A stretch of DNA of 64,000 nt, taken from Micropterix aruncella (lineage: Eukaryota > Arthropoda > Insecta > Lepidoptera > Micropterigidae). Position 1 is the stretch's first letter; each line of letters starts with the position of its first letter. The position numbers were made by a program, and so were the translations under genes. The stretch covers positions 6,516,975 through 6,580,974 of the forward strand of contig OX155972.1 in NCBI GenBank assembly GCA_944548615.1, read 5' to 3'. The notes under the pieces are model-generated. The model made no database searches. It was not told where the DNA came from and saw nothing but the letters and a program-made list of their open reading frames with translations. Positions 36,401 to 48,400 of the stretch are shown piece after piece.

Positions 36401-39400
36401 TTTCGACGATCTATTGATTTTTTTTTCCACTTGCCGACATTATTACCAATTTGAAGGTATTTAGAATCATGAGCCAAATACACCCCTGAATCAGAATCAG
36501 AAAAAAATCTGGCTTGGGGAACCATCTCTTACACGCAGTGTTTCAGTAGGCGTTGAATTTGAAACCAATACCTCTTAAAATTATTACTCAATAACTCATT
36601 CAATTATTAATTAATTCATTCATTCATGTAAACCTAGCTTAAGAATAGTCTCGAGAGTTACTACTAGTCTCGTACGTTACTGTGTGTTACTGATACATTA
36701 TGTCTCGAGAGTTACTATGTACAATTTTCTACGGCCATACCCAAATAAGGCAACCCCGAAACACCATATCACATATTCAAAATAAAAGGTATAATTGCAA
36801 TTGTTTTAACGATAAATGTTTAAAGTTTGATGAAATTAAAGTTTTCTCAAGTAATTTTCTACCGTTCTGTAAACTAAATGTTCACACCTAGCCGTTATCA
36901 CAATTTGGCGGTTACAAGAAAAAACATGTTTCAAATTAGGTAATATAGACAAGCTGAAACATAAGACAAGCAGAAACACGTCGAGATCGACGGTCAGTTT
37001 ATTGACAGTAATGTTTAAAAAATAAACGGAAACATACTCAGTGTTGCCAATTTAGCATATTTTATGCTAAATTTGGCATATTTTCTTTTTATTTAGCATA
37101 TCATTTTAGCTTTTAACATATAGCATATTAATTTGGCACATTTTTATAAAACATGAAAAGAATATAAATCACAATATTTCTTTTAACAAAAGTCGATATC
37201 AATAAAAATATGTCCATGTTGTAACAAAAATCCAAATTTGCGTGGCATGTTATGTTTCAAAAACATGTTGTACGCATTGCAACATGTTTCGCTTGTATTT
37301 CTCGTGTTTTTTTTAATATTGGTCTTACTCAGTTTTTGAGTTGTTTCGGAATCATGGTTCAAAATCTCAAAACATATCTCCATAACAATAAAAAATCGCT
37401 AAAAGCTTTGACATTGGATCTGTCATAATAGAAATAGCCGTATTGCACAGCCCAATAAAAAATTACCCTTCTGGTGTTTGGGATCCTTATTTTTGTTACA
37501 ATGTTTTTCCCCAAAAAGCTTAGAACACCGTGTTTATGCTTACTGTGCATTTACGCAAGCGAATGTTCATTCTACCCTCACTCTGCCAAAATCACATGAT
37601 TTTAACCAGAGTGCGGGGAGCTTAGGAGCATTCTTACCGCCGTTCAGCGGTAACAACATAGAATGCTCTATAAAACAAAGTTTTTTTTTTTTTTTTAAAT
37701 TTATTTATCTTATTCTTTATAGTTACATAAAAAAAGATTGCGTTCATTTTTTTAACACATTTAAAAGAATACATATGAAGAAAATCGCGAAAGGGCATTA
37801 ACTTGTCAGGATTACATCACCCCACTAGGTATACGCCTGTGTTGGGGTGATGGATACATAGTTCTGTGGTATTATTTGCTGAGCCTGTACGCCTTGCCTG
37901 TTGTCCTTCTTACGTCTTAAAAAAACAATACGTAATATAATTTAGCATAATATAATATAAATAATATAATATACCATATTACAATATAATATAATATCAT
38001 ATGTTATAACATATAAAATAATGTTCATTGTAAGCACTCTGCTCACCCCCTCCTCTAACAAGGGTTTAATGTTCATTGTAAACACTCTGCTAATGTTCAT
38101 TATAACATATAAAATAATTGGTCATTCGTTTAGTGTAAATGACGCTAGAGCGTGCATACAGTAGCCGATAGCATTCGTTTGTGTTCAGACGCACTCGTTC
38201 GACTAGGCGGTCTCTTCAAAGCGTTCTAGCATTCTACGTGCCTAAATGATTTGCGTTCCTGTTTTCAAAATGGATTGGACGAACGATGTGTTTTCAATTA
38301 ATATAATAATATCGAGGGCAAAGTTGCCTTTGCTCTGCTCTACATGTTGCGTTTCTTGGTCTGCTATCCACTAGAGCTGTCATCCACCAACGGCGCTCTT
38401 TTCGTTTCATTTTCTTTTTAACCCATTGAGTCAACCAAATCTGGTCGCGAAACAATTATCCGTTGAGTACGAGTCGACCAAATCTGGTCGCGCGTTTTTT
38501 TCACTTCTTTGACGTTCTCATATTTATTCATAATTATCTAATTGTTTTACAAAATGATATTTCAATATTCTATATTCGAAATTTCAATGCAATCATTGTG
38601 CAGTTGTTCTTTTTATGATTGGTGTAGTAGTTTCGTAGTTATAGTACTTTAAGGTCGATGTCGCCGAAAATCCTGCAAAAGAGACAGATGCATCCATGAA
38701 AATACCCACTTACTCCAAGGGTTAATTAACTGGTGCATTACGATGAAAGAAGCACATGCTATAATACAATCGTCGTCAGACATCGTCCAGACAACGTGCG
38801 GTCTCGGCAAAGTTGACAACTTTCTGAGCATTCATTCGCTACATTCTAGGGCCGAAAAACTTCTAGAATGCGAAACAGATTCTATGTTCTGGCTCTTTTA
38901 GTGTAAATGTTATTTCTCCTCGATGAACAAAAATGGCTAATAATCATTTACACTGGAAGAGCAAAAGCAAGAGCAGAGTGCTTTTGCTCTAGCTTTACAT
39001 TCGTTTGGTGTAAATGTACCGTTATATTCGAACTACAGTGATTGTTTGATGCTCGCTCCAAACGCTGGCGAATGTTGGCAAATATTGCTAACGTGGAAGC
39101 GAGTCGGCACAACTGTGATGTCAGAAAAATGTATGGGAAAGAGCGAGAGGTACATAGGCGATGCGGCGATGCGCTGAACAATGTGTGGAGCGGGCATTAC
39201 GCAAAAGTCTTTTTTTGAGCTCTTTTAGTACTTATTTGTGTACTAATAAGTATCTTAAATTAAATTTACATATAACCTGTCACTGAAGAACGTAGCATAT
39301 TTTTTTGGCATATTTTGCAGGGATTAGCATATTTTTAGCATTTTTTTTACACCAGTTTAGCATATTTTGAAGGAACCTAGGTGGCAACAATGAACATACT

Positions 39401-42400
39401 TCCTATTTATGTACAAATAATATTTCTTTGTGTCGATTACGTTGCGGTGTCTTGCTCATTTGATCGACGAAGAGCGACGCGTATACGATATGATGTGTGA
39501 CAGAAAGTAAACAACAAGTTTCGCGTCAATTCGGCTTACTTTAGCAATTATACGCTATATGGCGGTGAAATTATTGAAATCTCTAAACTTTGTTTTTAAC
39601 CATTATGAGTAAAAAAAACAGTTGTGTCAACCATAGACTTTCCCGGCAAGCAGACCATACCCCTCGCGCGCCAAACCCCCTAGCCCCCAACTCACCCCCT
39701 CTCCTAACTACCCCCTCCTCTTGCCCACCCTTCACATCCACTCCCCACCATTTTCCCCCCGCCGTGCTGAAATCTAGCAGCTGGCAGTATCATTTTTTAT
39801 TTTTCTCTTTTGACGACATATCTACAGACTGAGAGCTTTTTTTTAGACACCTCAACCAAATTTTTATACGTAGCCGGTTCTCAATTTGGCAATTACAGGA
39901 AAACACGTTTATTTTTTATTATTTTTTCTTTTGATGGCTTTTTTATTTTTCTCTTTTGATGACAAGTCTACTGACCAAGAGCTTTTTTTAGACACTCCAA
40001 CCAAATGTTTACACCTAGCCGTTCTCTCAATATGGTGGTTACAGGAAAAAAAAATGTTTTAAATTATTATATAGATATCTTATGAGTTAGATGCAGAGAA
40101 ATATCGAGACAACAATTTGATTTCAGAGAATTCTCTCTTGTTCGGGCTTATTTGTAAAAAATATGAAATCAAAGACTATCGCAGTTGTTTGACATTATAA
40201 ATAAGATAAAAACTAATTTACCGCATGAAGTTTATAACACTCGACGATTCGGCGATGTTGCAACCGCCGTTGTCTAGGGTAGACTGAAAGAACTGTTAAT
40301 CCGTTGTTCCGTAGGTAGGCCGAATTCCGCTGCCGCCACTGGGTAGATTATAATGGTGGTGGGGGGGGGGGGGGGGGTCGTATTTTATAGTAATTCTGGT
40401 ATGGGATTTGATTGAAATCTAATTTCAAAAATAAATATCTTAATCCTACAAAATTGTTTGTTTAATTTACAATAGGTAATTTACATAGGTGTTGGCGTAA
40501 AATGCTAGGAATCCCATGGACAGCACGTCGCACCAACAAATCTGTCTTGGAAGAACTCGGCATCCAAGTGAGACTCTCCACCGTATGCATGAGAAGGGTC
40601 CTGCAGTTCTTCGGTCATGTTGCCAGGAGAAACCCAGAGAATCTGGAGAAAATGCTTTCCGGGGGTCAAGTGGAGGAAAGAAGAAGCAGAGGCAGATCAC
40701 CGACCAGATGAAACGACCTCATCAAAGAAGTTACAAAAGGGTCAATACAATCTGCGACCCGCCATGCAGAAGACAGGTCGAAGTGGACGAGCCTCGTAGG
40801 CAAACTGTTGTCTAGTAACCACGATCCTCAGTAATGAAGGAACGACGGAGAAGAAGAAGGTTAAAAGTTGGACAATTTCATCTTCCAGGTACAAATGCAG
40901 ATGTTGAGGTCTTTAATATTTAATATTGTCTAAAGGAGTGCTCTCAAACCATTTTCTGACATTAAAGTCATAATTATAAATTCCTACAAATTTTTTAAAA
41001 TGGTTTACAGAAAGAAAGATGGAAAGGCATGACCATAGTAAAATGTTCGCTCTCCTGGAAAGAAGAGCCTCGTCAAATATCTACTTTATGAACTAAATAC
41101 AGTATTATGTAAATACTTTACCTCTTGCCTTTCAGCATTAGGAAGGTTAGTAAACTGGTACACTAAGTCACCGTCTAAGATTCCTCTAGCTGGTACTCCT
41201 TGTAGGCGGCGAGAGCATTTATACGTCCTGAAATATAACAAAACAATGATAGGCTTTGAGATGGTTCAGTCGAAGTCAATGAAAACCCACATAAAGTAGG
41301 GGTATTTAACCGGTCGAAAGCCAGCATTCGACAAAATTGTCCAAAATGTTGCGGTGCAGTTTTTTGTGCGCACACAAAATTGCACCGCAACTTTTTGGAC
41401 AATTTTGTAAGTAAATACTATAGTCGCCGTCATACAAACTGATGACCGGCCCCGTACCTGCCATTGAGCGTAGGGACGGTCGCTTGACGATAAAAGATAT
41501 ATTTAAAAGTCGATATCATTATTATATTTTGTTTGGTTTATTAGGCATATGTTAAAACATTATTTAATTACTAATAGGTTCAAGCACTATAGAAAAGTAG
41601 GCAGGTAGACATGCTGTCGGCAAACAAACCACATCAATTCGCCAATCAAAATAAATTTAAAATGTGGAATATTAAATTTCGTTACCTAGTTGGCAGTGTA
41701 CTACGTGTATACCGGAGCCTGTTTTGAGTATTTTACAACGCTTTTGGCAACGGTATTCAGAGAGTACACACATAATTTTGATGCTATAAAATAGTTAATA
41801 TGGAATTTTGACACTGACTGATGAAGTATGCATTTTAATAATGATTTAATACAGGTACCTTATTCTATTAGATTATTTATTGCAACACAAGACTTGAAAA
41901 AATCGAAAATAGTCAGGTGTCCCAATAAATAATATACATTTTAATTAGCTAATTAATCGATCATTATATATACTTACTATTTCACTAATCATGTAATTGT
42001 CTAGTGATTGAAATATTGCTTGTAAAGCGTGTAAAGTTATTTGCAATGTTATAAGTTACATACTTATTTATTTATTTATGACGGCTGAGTTTTTTAATAG
42101 CGACAAGCTTCAAGTGAGTGGTTTAGTACATCGATTTCGATTTTCTGGCTTAGTTTGATGTACTGAATCGCCCACTTAAAGGTTGTCACTAATAAAAAAA
42201 TCCACCTGTGTAATAAACAATATCGACAATATCGATAATATTTTATCGATATTTCTTTATGCGACATGACATGACATGACCTTTACTACAGATCTGTGTG
42301 AGAGATCGTAACGTTGAAAGTGTAAAAGGGATGTCATGATTCTAATGATTTTTGGCCCAGTGATCAGTTTGTATGGCAGCGACTATAACAATATCGTTAT

Positions 42401-45400
42401 TCTTTACATAACTGTTTTTTTTTCTCCCAAAAATTTATTAAAAAAAAAGTATAGTTTGTCATACTGATTCACCCCCTACAGGGATGTCACTAAATAAAAA
42501 CTCACCCAAAATCAATGTTATTATGAATGTGACTTTTAAGTTGTTTAACAATAGGTACACCTCCATGAACATACATGCCAAGTTTCAAAACATTATAAGT
42601 TATTTATCCTAAAATGACCTATTTGACTGGGTTAATTATAAATAAGATAAAACGAATTTACCGTGTGAAGTTTGTAGCACGTTGGGCGCTACAACTTCAC
42701 GCGGTGACCAATAACAAATGTGAGAAATTTGTTATTGGTCACAAATTTGTTATTGGTCACAAATCTCTCGCCTCTTCTTAGATCGGCGGAATTGAATTTA
42801 CGAACCTGAATGCCCTGGGGTTAAGTCCTGCGAGGTGACAACAGTAGTTGTTCAGTACATTTTGCAGCATCAATAAGCGACGGTATGTCTTTTCTGACAC
42901 TGGCATTACGTAGCCGAGTCCTCCGTCCAATGTACCTAGATGAAAAAACATTATGAACCGTCGAAAGTACCTTTAACTGCCTATTGTTGGTGGATGTTTA
43001 CTTACCGAACATGGTGACGTGTCGTTTGTCCAGACTCGGTTGTCCGGGAATTAAGCTTCGCTGTTCGGGGCTAACTCTACAGGACAGCCTGAACATCGAG
43101 TTGACAACTTGACCTAAATGATAATCGCCCTTACGAAGAAGCCGCTGACCTGGAATAAACATTACAAGAATTAAAGAGAGTAAATATGCTGTTGGGGGCA
43201 GGACATGAAATTATTTACTTAGATACTATTTTTTACAACACTACATCTACAAATTAAAAAAGAAAGAGATATTTTTCAGTTTTTTTGTTGTTTTTGTATT
43301 ATGTTTAAATCTCTCAAGGATGTCACTAATTAAACACTAACCCTGTATATTAACTACAGTATCAAAGAAATTAAGATGGGAATTCGGAAAATGCACCTGT
43401 GAAAGACATAACCCTTCGAGTAGCGGCATAATTTCATGGCAGACCGCGGCAATTTATTGGAATTTCTTGCAATATCGCCGCGCTCGACAAAAAGTACTCT
43501 AACTATGTAACTACTAAAGCAATCATATAAAGAATAACTGTGCAAATATCGCATTATAATTTCATATATAGAATATTGAAATTTCATTTTGCAAAACAAT
43601 TAGATAAGTAATTATGAATAAATATGAGAAAGTCGAAAAAGTGACAAAAACTCGGCATTTCTATTTTGTACTTGTCTTATGGAAAAATACGGAACCCTAT
43701 TTATAAATTGTAAATACTATCGTGATCTTTATTAGATTATCTATCAAAGCCCAATTGTAATACTTCATTTTGCTTATTTACATACAAAAATAATTAGATA
43801 TTAGCTCATAATTACCCATAAAATTTTTGATGGTTTTTGGAAAAAAATTAAATATGTTTGACAATGGAATTCTACCAGAAATATCTGCGAAATGACACGC
43901 GAAATTATTCTAGCGGCCGTCTATGTATCTATGGTAATAATAAGATATTTGGTATGGATTTTAGGATGCATTCGAATTAGAAAATAATATTACTGTGCGC
44001 TCCAGGAGCAAGCCGCCAATATTGGTCGTTACATAGTCAACGGTGTTCTGATGTGCAACCGAATTTGGTCGTTACGTAGCTGAAGGGTTAATATCGCACC
44101 AAAAACTAATTTGTATTATATTCAAAAAGTCAAAAATGTATTTTCAAATGAGTTGTTTCTTGAAGCAAACATATTAGACATTAAACAACTGTATTGTTTA
44201 AAAATTATTGGTTGTTTACAGAGCACCCGATAAACGATTGTGTATAATAATGTGGTATACTCAGAGCAGTAGTTTCCGGACTTACGACCGGCGGTGGTAG
44301 GTTTAGGATAGCTGTGTCTTGCCACATGTGAGCGTTCACCTTACCACCCATTCACTCCCCCTTCGAAGCCATAGAATTTGAGATGCAGAAATCGCGGTTT
44401 TAGATAATTTTTCTAGAAAGGAGTTGATTATTTTCCTGGAGAGACCAAGATCTTTAAAAAGGTGAAACAAAGATTTAGCTGGCAGGCCACGAGCGCCTAC
44501 TTCCACCGCGTGAAGGTGAACAGTGAAGCCGTTCCGGGTGACGGCATTTGCGAGGTCATGGTATTTATTTAAATAGTATTATGATGGGCCCGACTCTGGT
44601 CGGTGAATTCCGAGGCAGCTCCGTTTGTATTTTATTTTATTATGTAATTATTTATAACTGGCATTCTACAAGGTGGTGAATCAGTAAGAGCAACAGAACA
44701 AGTTTTGATAAAAAAATGTGAATGTTTTTTTTAAATATAGGTTTTTGAAAATTTGAAGTTTATTTTTTTGAAAAATAGTATAAAAAGCGCTGAGCACGAT
44801 GCACTATCTAGCGGTCGGTAAAATATCACTAATATCGTTTATTACCGATATTTTACCTACCTATAGATGGCGCAACGCGCTCAAAAGCTTATCAAACTTT
44901 TATTTAACAGTCAAGTAAATTAAAAAAAAAAATATATATTGTGTTTCCCAATTTTTTTTATCAAAACTTCTTTAGTTGTTCGTACTGATTCACCCCTTTG
45001 AAGGAAGCCAGTTAATAAAAACTCAGCCTGTAGATACATATATATTTTCGGAATGTACTCAATCAGACCTTTCATTTGACACTAAACACCATATATGGTA
45101 TTTATGCTAATTTATTGAGATTTGGACATTTAGACAACTATTAACTTGATATTTAACTAGTTAATGTACCCAATGACACTCGGGATGATATAACGATTTT
45201 AAAAATACCACATACTTTTAAATCGGTTCGAGCGTTTAGAAGTTGTGGTGGAATAAAGAAACGGAAAACATACATAGATGAACCCTGAACACATTACACT
45301 CCTTTTTTATTGGGCAGTCGTGTAATAATCCAACCATGCAGTACCATTTGTAACAAAAATACTAGATATTAGGCAACTGTAACGACCTAGATACTAGATA

Positions 45401-48400
45401 TTAGGCAACTGTAACGACATAGATACTAGATATTAGGCAACTGTAACGACCTAGATACTAGATATTAGGCAACTGTAACAACCTAGATACTAGATATTAG
45501 GCAACTTCGGCTAAGTAACGACCAAATTTGGTTGCACATCAGAACACCGTTGGCTAGGTTAGGAAACTTGAACACTACGGCATTACAGGTAGTTCATTAG
45601 CACTTCTTAAAAACTATTTAAATGATAGGGTTCAGAAGGTTGATGTTGGCGGAGAGAGATCATCCGGCTCGTTAGTATACATGGGAGTACCACAAGGTTC
45701 AATACTTGGACCGTTCCTTTTTCTTATTTATATAAATGATTTACCTTACACGTTAAAACCAAATTGTGAGATAGTTTTATTTGCAGATGAGACCTCTTTG
45801 CTATTCAAAGTAGGTAGACGACAAAATAATTATGACGATGTGAATGATTCTATCTCGAATGTTGTGGAATGGTTCACAGCAAAAAATCTGCTACTAAATG
45901 AAAAGAAAACAAAATGTATAAAATTCTCACTTCCAAATGTAAAGCAAATAGGGCCAAATATTATGATAAAAAATGAACGCCTAGAACTGGTTGATTCCAC
46001 TGTATTCCTTGGTATCACTTTAGATAAAAAGCTACAATGGGGCCCACACATTAAGAAATTGGCCGACAGGCTAAGTTCTGCGGCATATGCTGTAAAAAAA
46101 AATCGTAATTTAACAGATATAGACACCGCGAGGCTGGTTTACTTCAGCTATTTTCACAGCTTAATGTCGTATGGCATCTTGCTGTGGGGTCATGCTGCTG
46201 ACGCTGATAAAATATTTATACTACAGAAACGAGCCATCCGCGCTATTTATAAATTGGGTGCTAGACAGTCGTTACGCGGAAAATTCAAAGAAATCAATAT
46301 TTTGACACTTGCATCTCATTACATCTATGAAAACTTAATGTATGTGCATAAAAATAAAGAACTGTTTTTAAAAAACTCTGATAGGCATGGTGTCAATACT
46401 AGAAATAAAAATAAACTTGCTGACCATAAAAGTCGACTCTCCAAAACCACAAAATCATTCAAAGGGCAATGTATACGCTTCTACAATTAAGTCCCAGTAA
46501 ACATGCAAAATTTATCTGTGATACAATTTAAGTCATTTATTAAGAAGAAGCTGTACTCAAAGGGCTACTAAAAAATAAATGATTATCTAGACGACAAACA
46601 CCCTTGGAAATAAAATGGTTACCTCGATGACGATATCACGTTATATGTCACAATAATTTGTTATAATGTCACAATATCTTAATTTTTTATCATTTATGTA
46701 TGTTTGTATGCATGATTGACGTCAAAAAGTTACGATTTCGTACAATTTTGAATAAAAAACTTATGATTATGATTATGATTATGTAACGACCAATATTGGC
46801 AGCTTGCTCCCGGAGCGCACAGTAATATTATTTTCTTGTTCGAACGGTCCTAAAATCCATACGAACATGTCTCATTATTACCATAGATACATAGACGGCT
46901 GTTAGAATAACGTTCGGCATGATTTTAATAGATATTTATGATAAAATTCAATTGTCAAACATTGCTGATTGCCGCCGTCGGCTGTCATCGGGTTGTGAAG
47001 TTTTTTGTGTTTTTTTAGTGTTTTCAGTTGGAATATGAATAGATGTGTAAGTAAATTTGATTCCAAAACACTTTATTAACCGAATTCAGTGATGTTATGT
47101 ACATTTTATTTCAATTTTACCTGTATTTTTGAGTTGAAAAATTGGGTGCGGCGCAATGACTTCTTTACTAATTATTGAGTTTTTTGCGGTAAATAACTCT
47201 AAAAATGCAAACTGTCTGCCTAATTCGTTAACAAAATACACATTACTTTGTTTTTTGCTAAAATATATGAAGTTTTCGGCGTATTTGTAAATTAATGAGG
47301 TTATTTTTTAATTTTTTTTTTCGAAAAATAATCAAAATTTTTATTGGTTTTTATGAGCTAATATCTAAATATTTTTGTATGTAAATAAGCAAAACGAAAT
47401 ATTACCTTTGATATAGAATCTAATAAAGATCACGATAGCATTTACAATTTCTAAATAGGTTACCATATTTTTCCGTAAGACAAGTAGAAGTTAGAAATGC
47501 TGATTTTTTTTCACTTTTTCGACTTTGTCATATTTATTCATAATTATATAATTACTTTACAAAATGAGATTTCAATATTCTATATACGATGAGATTTCAA
47601 ATTCAAAATGAGATTTTAATTTCAATGCGATCATTGCACAGTTATTCTTTTTATGATTGCTATAGTACTTCCATAGTTATAGTACATTTTGTCGAGCGCA
47701 GCGATATTGCAAGAAATTAGAATAAATTGCCGCGGTCTGCCATGAAATTATGCCGCTACTCAAGGGGTTACTAATTATTTTTGACTGTTTTATTTATTTA
47801 ATGATTATTTTGATTTTATAATGATTATTTTGCTTGATTTTTTAATTTTACTCTAACAAATTCATAGCCATTTTGATCTTATAATATATTCCTAGCGCAA
47901 CTAACATCAGATTTTACGGATATATAAGCGTGTGCATTTAACTTATTAATCACTCTCATTTATCTCATCAAACTGGTAAGTCACCTCTCAAATTAACATG
48001 TAATTAAATGGTTTAAATATTAATATGGTGTGTTATCTACTCTCTGTCAACGCCGAGGTACTCTCCGACAACATGGAGAAATACTACACTTGCTGAACCA
48101 AACTTTGGAGGTCATCATAAGTCTCTCCAGCCATCAATTCACTTATAACAACTTTTAGAAGATTTAACTTACCACCAAAGCTTTCCCTTGCTTGAGGCTG
48201 GTACATAAAAAGCACGAAATTGCCTTCGGATTCCGAAATGAAGAAACCAAGATTTGAATTATCAATCAGGTATTCAATAGCGTAGACCTGTGAAATAAAA
48301 AAAATATATAATTTAGAATCAATCATAACGGTGAGGTCTTGATCGGACCTTGATCAAAAGTCGATTTGCAATACTTTCTCTCCTTGTTGGTTGGATAATC

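Larger units (their letters stand above)
30496..36742 (+). mobile_element. 6.2-kb DNA transposon with TIRs and DDE transposase
   Basis: Termini are inverted: GGGTATGGCCGCGTAAAATT at 30496 and the complement of GGGTATGGCCGTAGAAAATT at 36742, matching for ~26 bp with three mismatches. AAAT flanks both ends (30492-30495, 36743-36746), and the paralogous site at 25.4 kb lacks the element. TCTCGAGAGTTAC words near both ends (30907; 36649, 36704) may be transposase sites. It carries two overlapping frames, a 5S-like retroposon, and a tandem array with two MITEs. The superfamily is not certain; a 4-bp duplication would suit Sola among others. Confidence 0.9.

Noticed and set aside
41175..41402. 75-codon - strand frame with [14 protein letters not shown]
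   Set aside because: It reads the CPSF1 exon in the wrong phase; the spliced frame gives the conserved sequence.
45359..45508. Regular 32-bp repeats as a CRISPR array
   Set aside because: Units are contiguous without spacers, in a eukaryotic intron.
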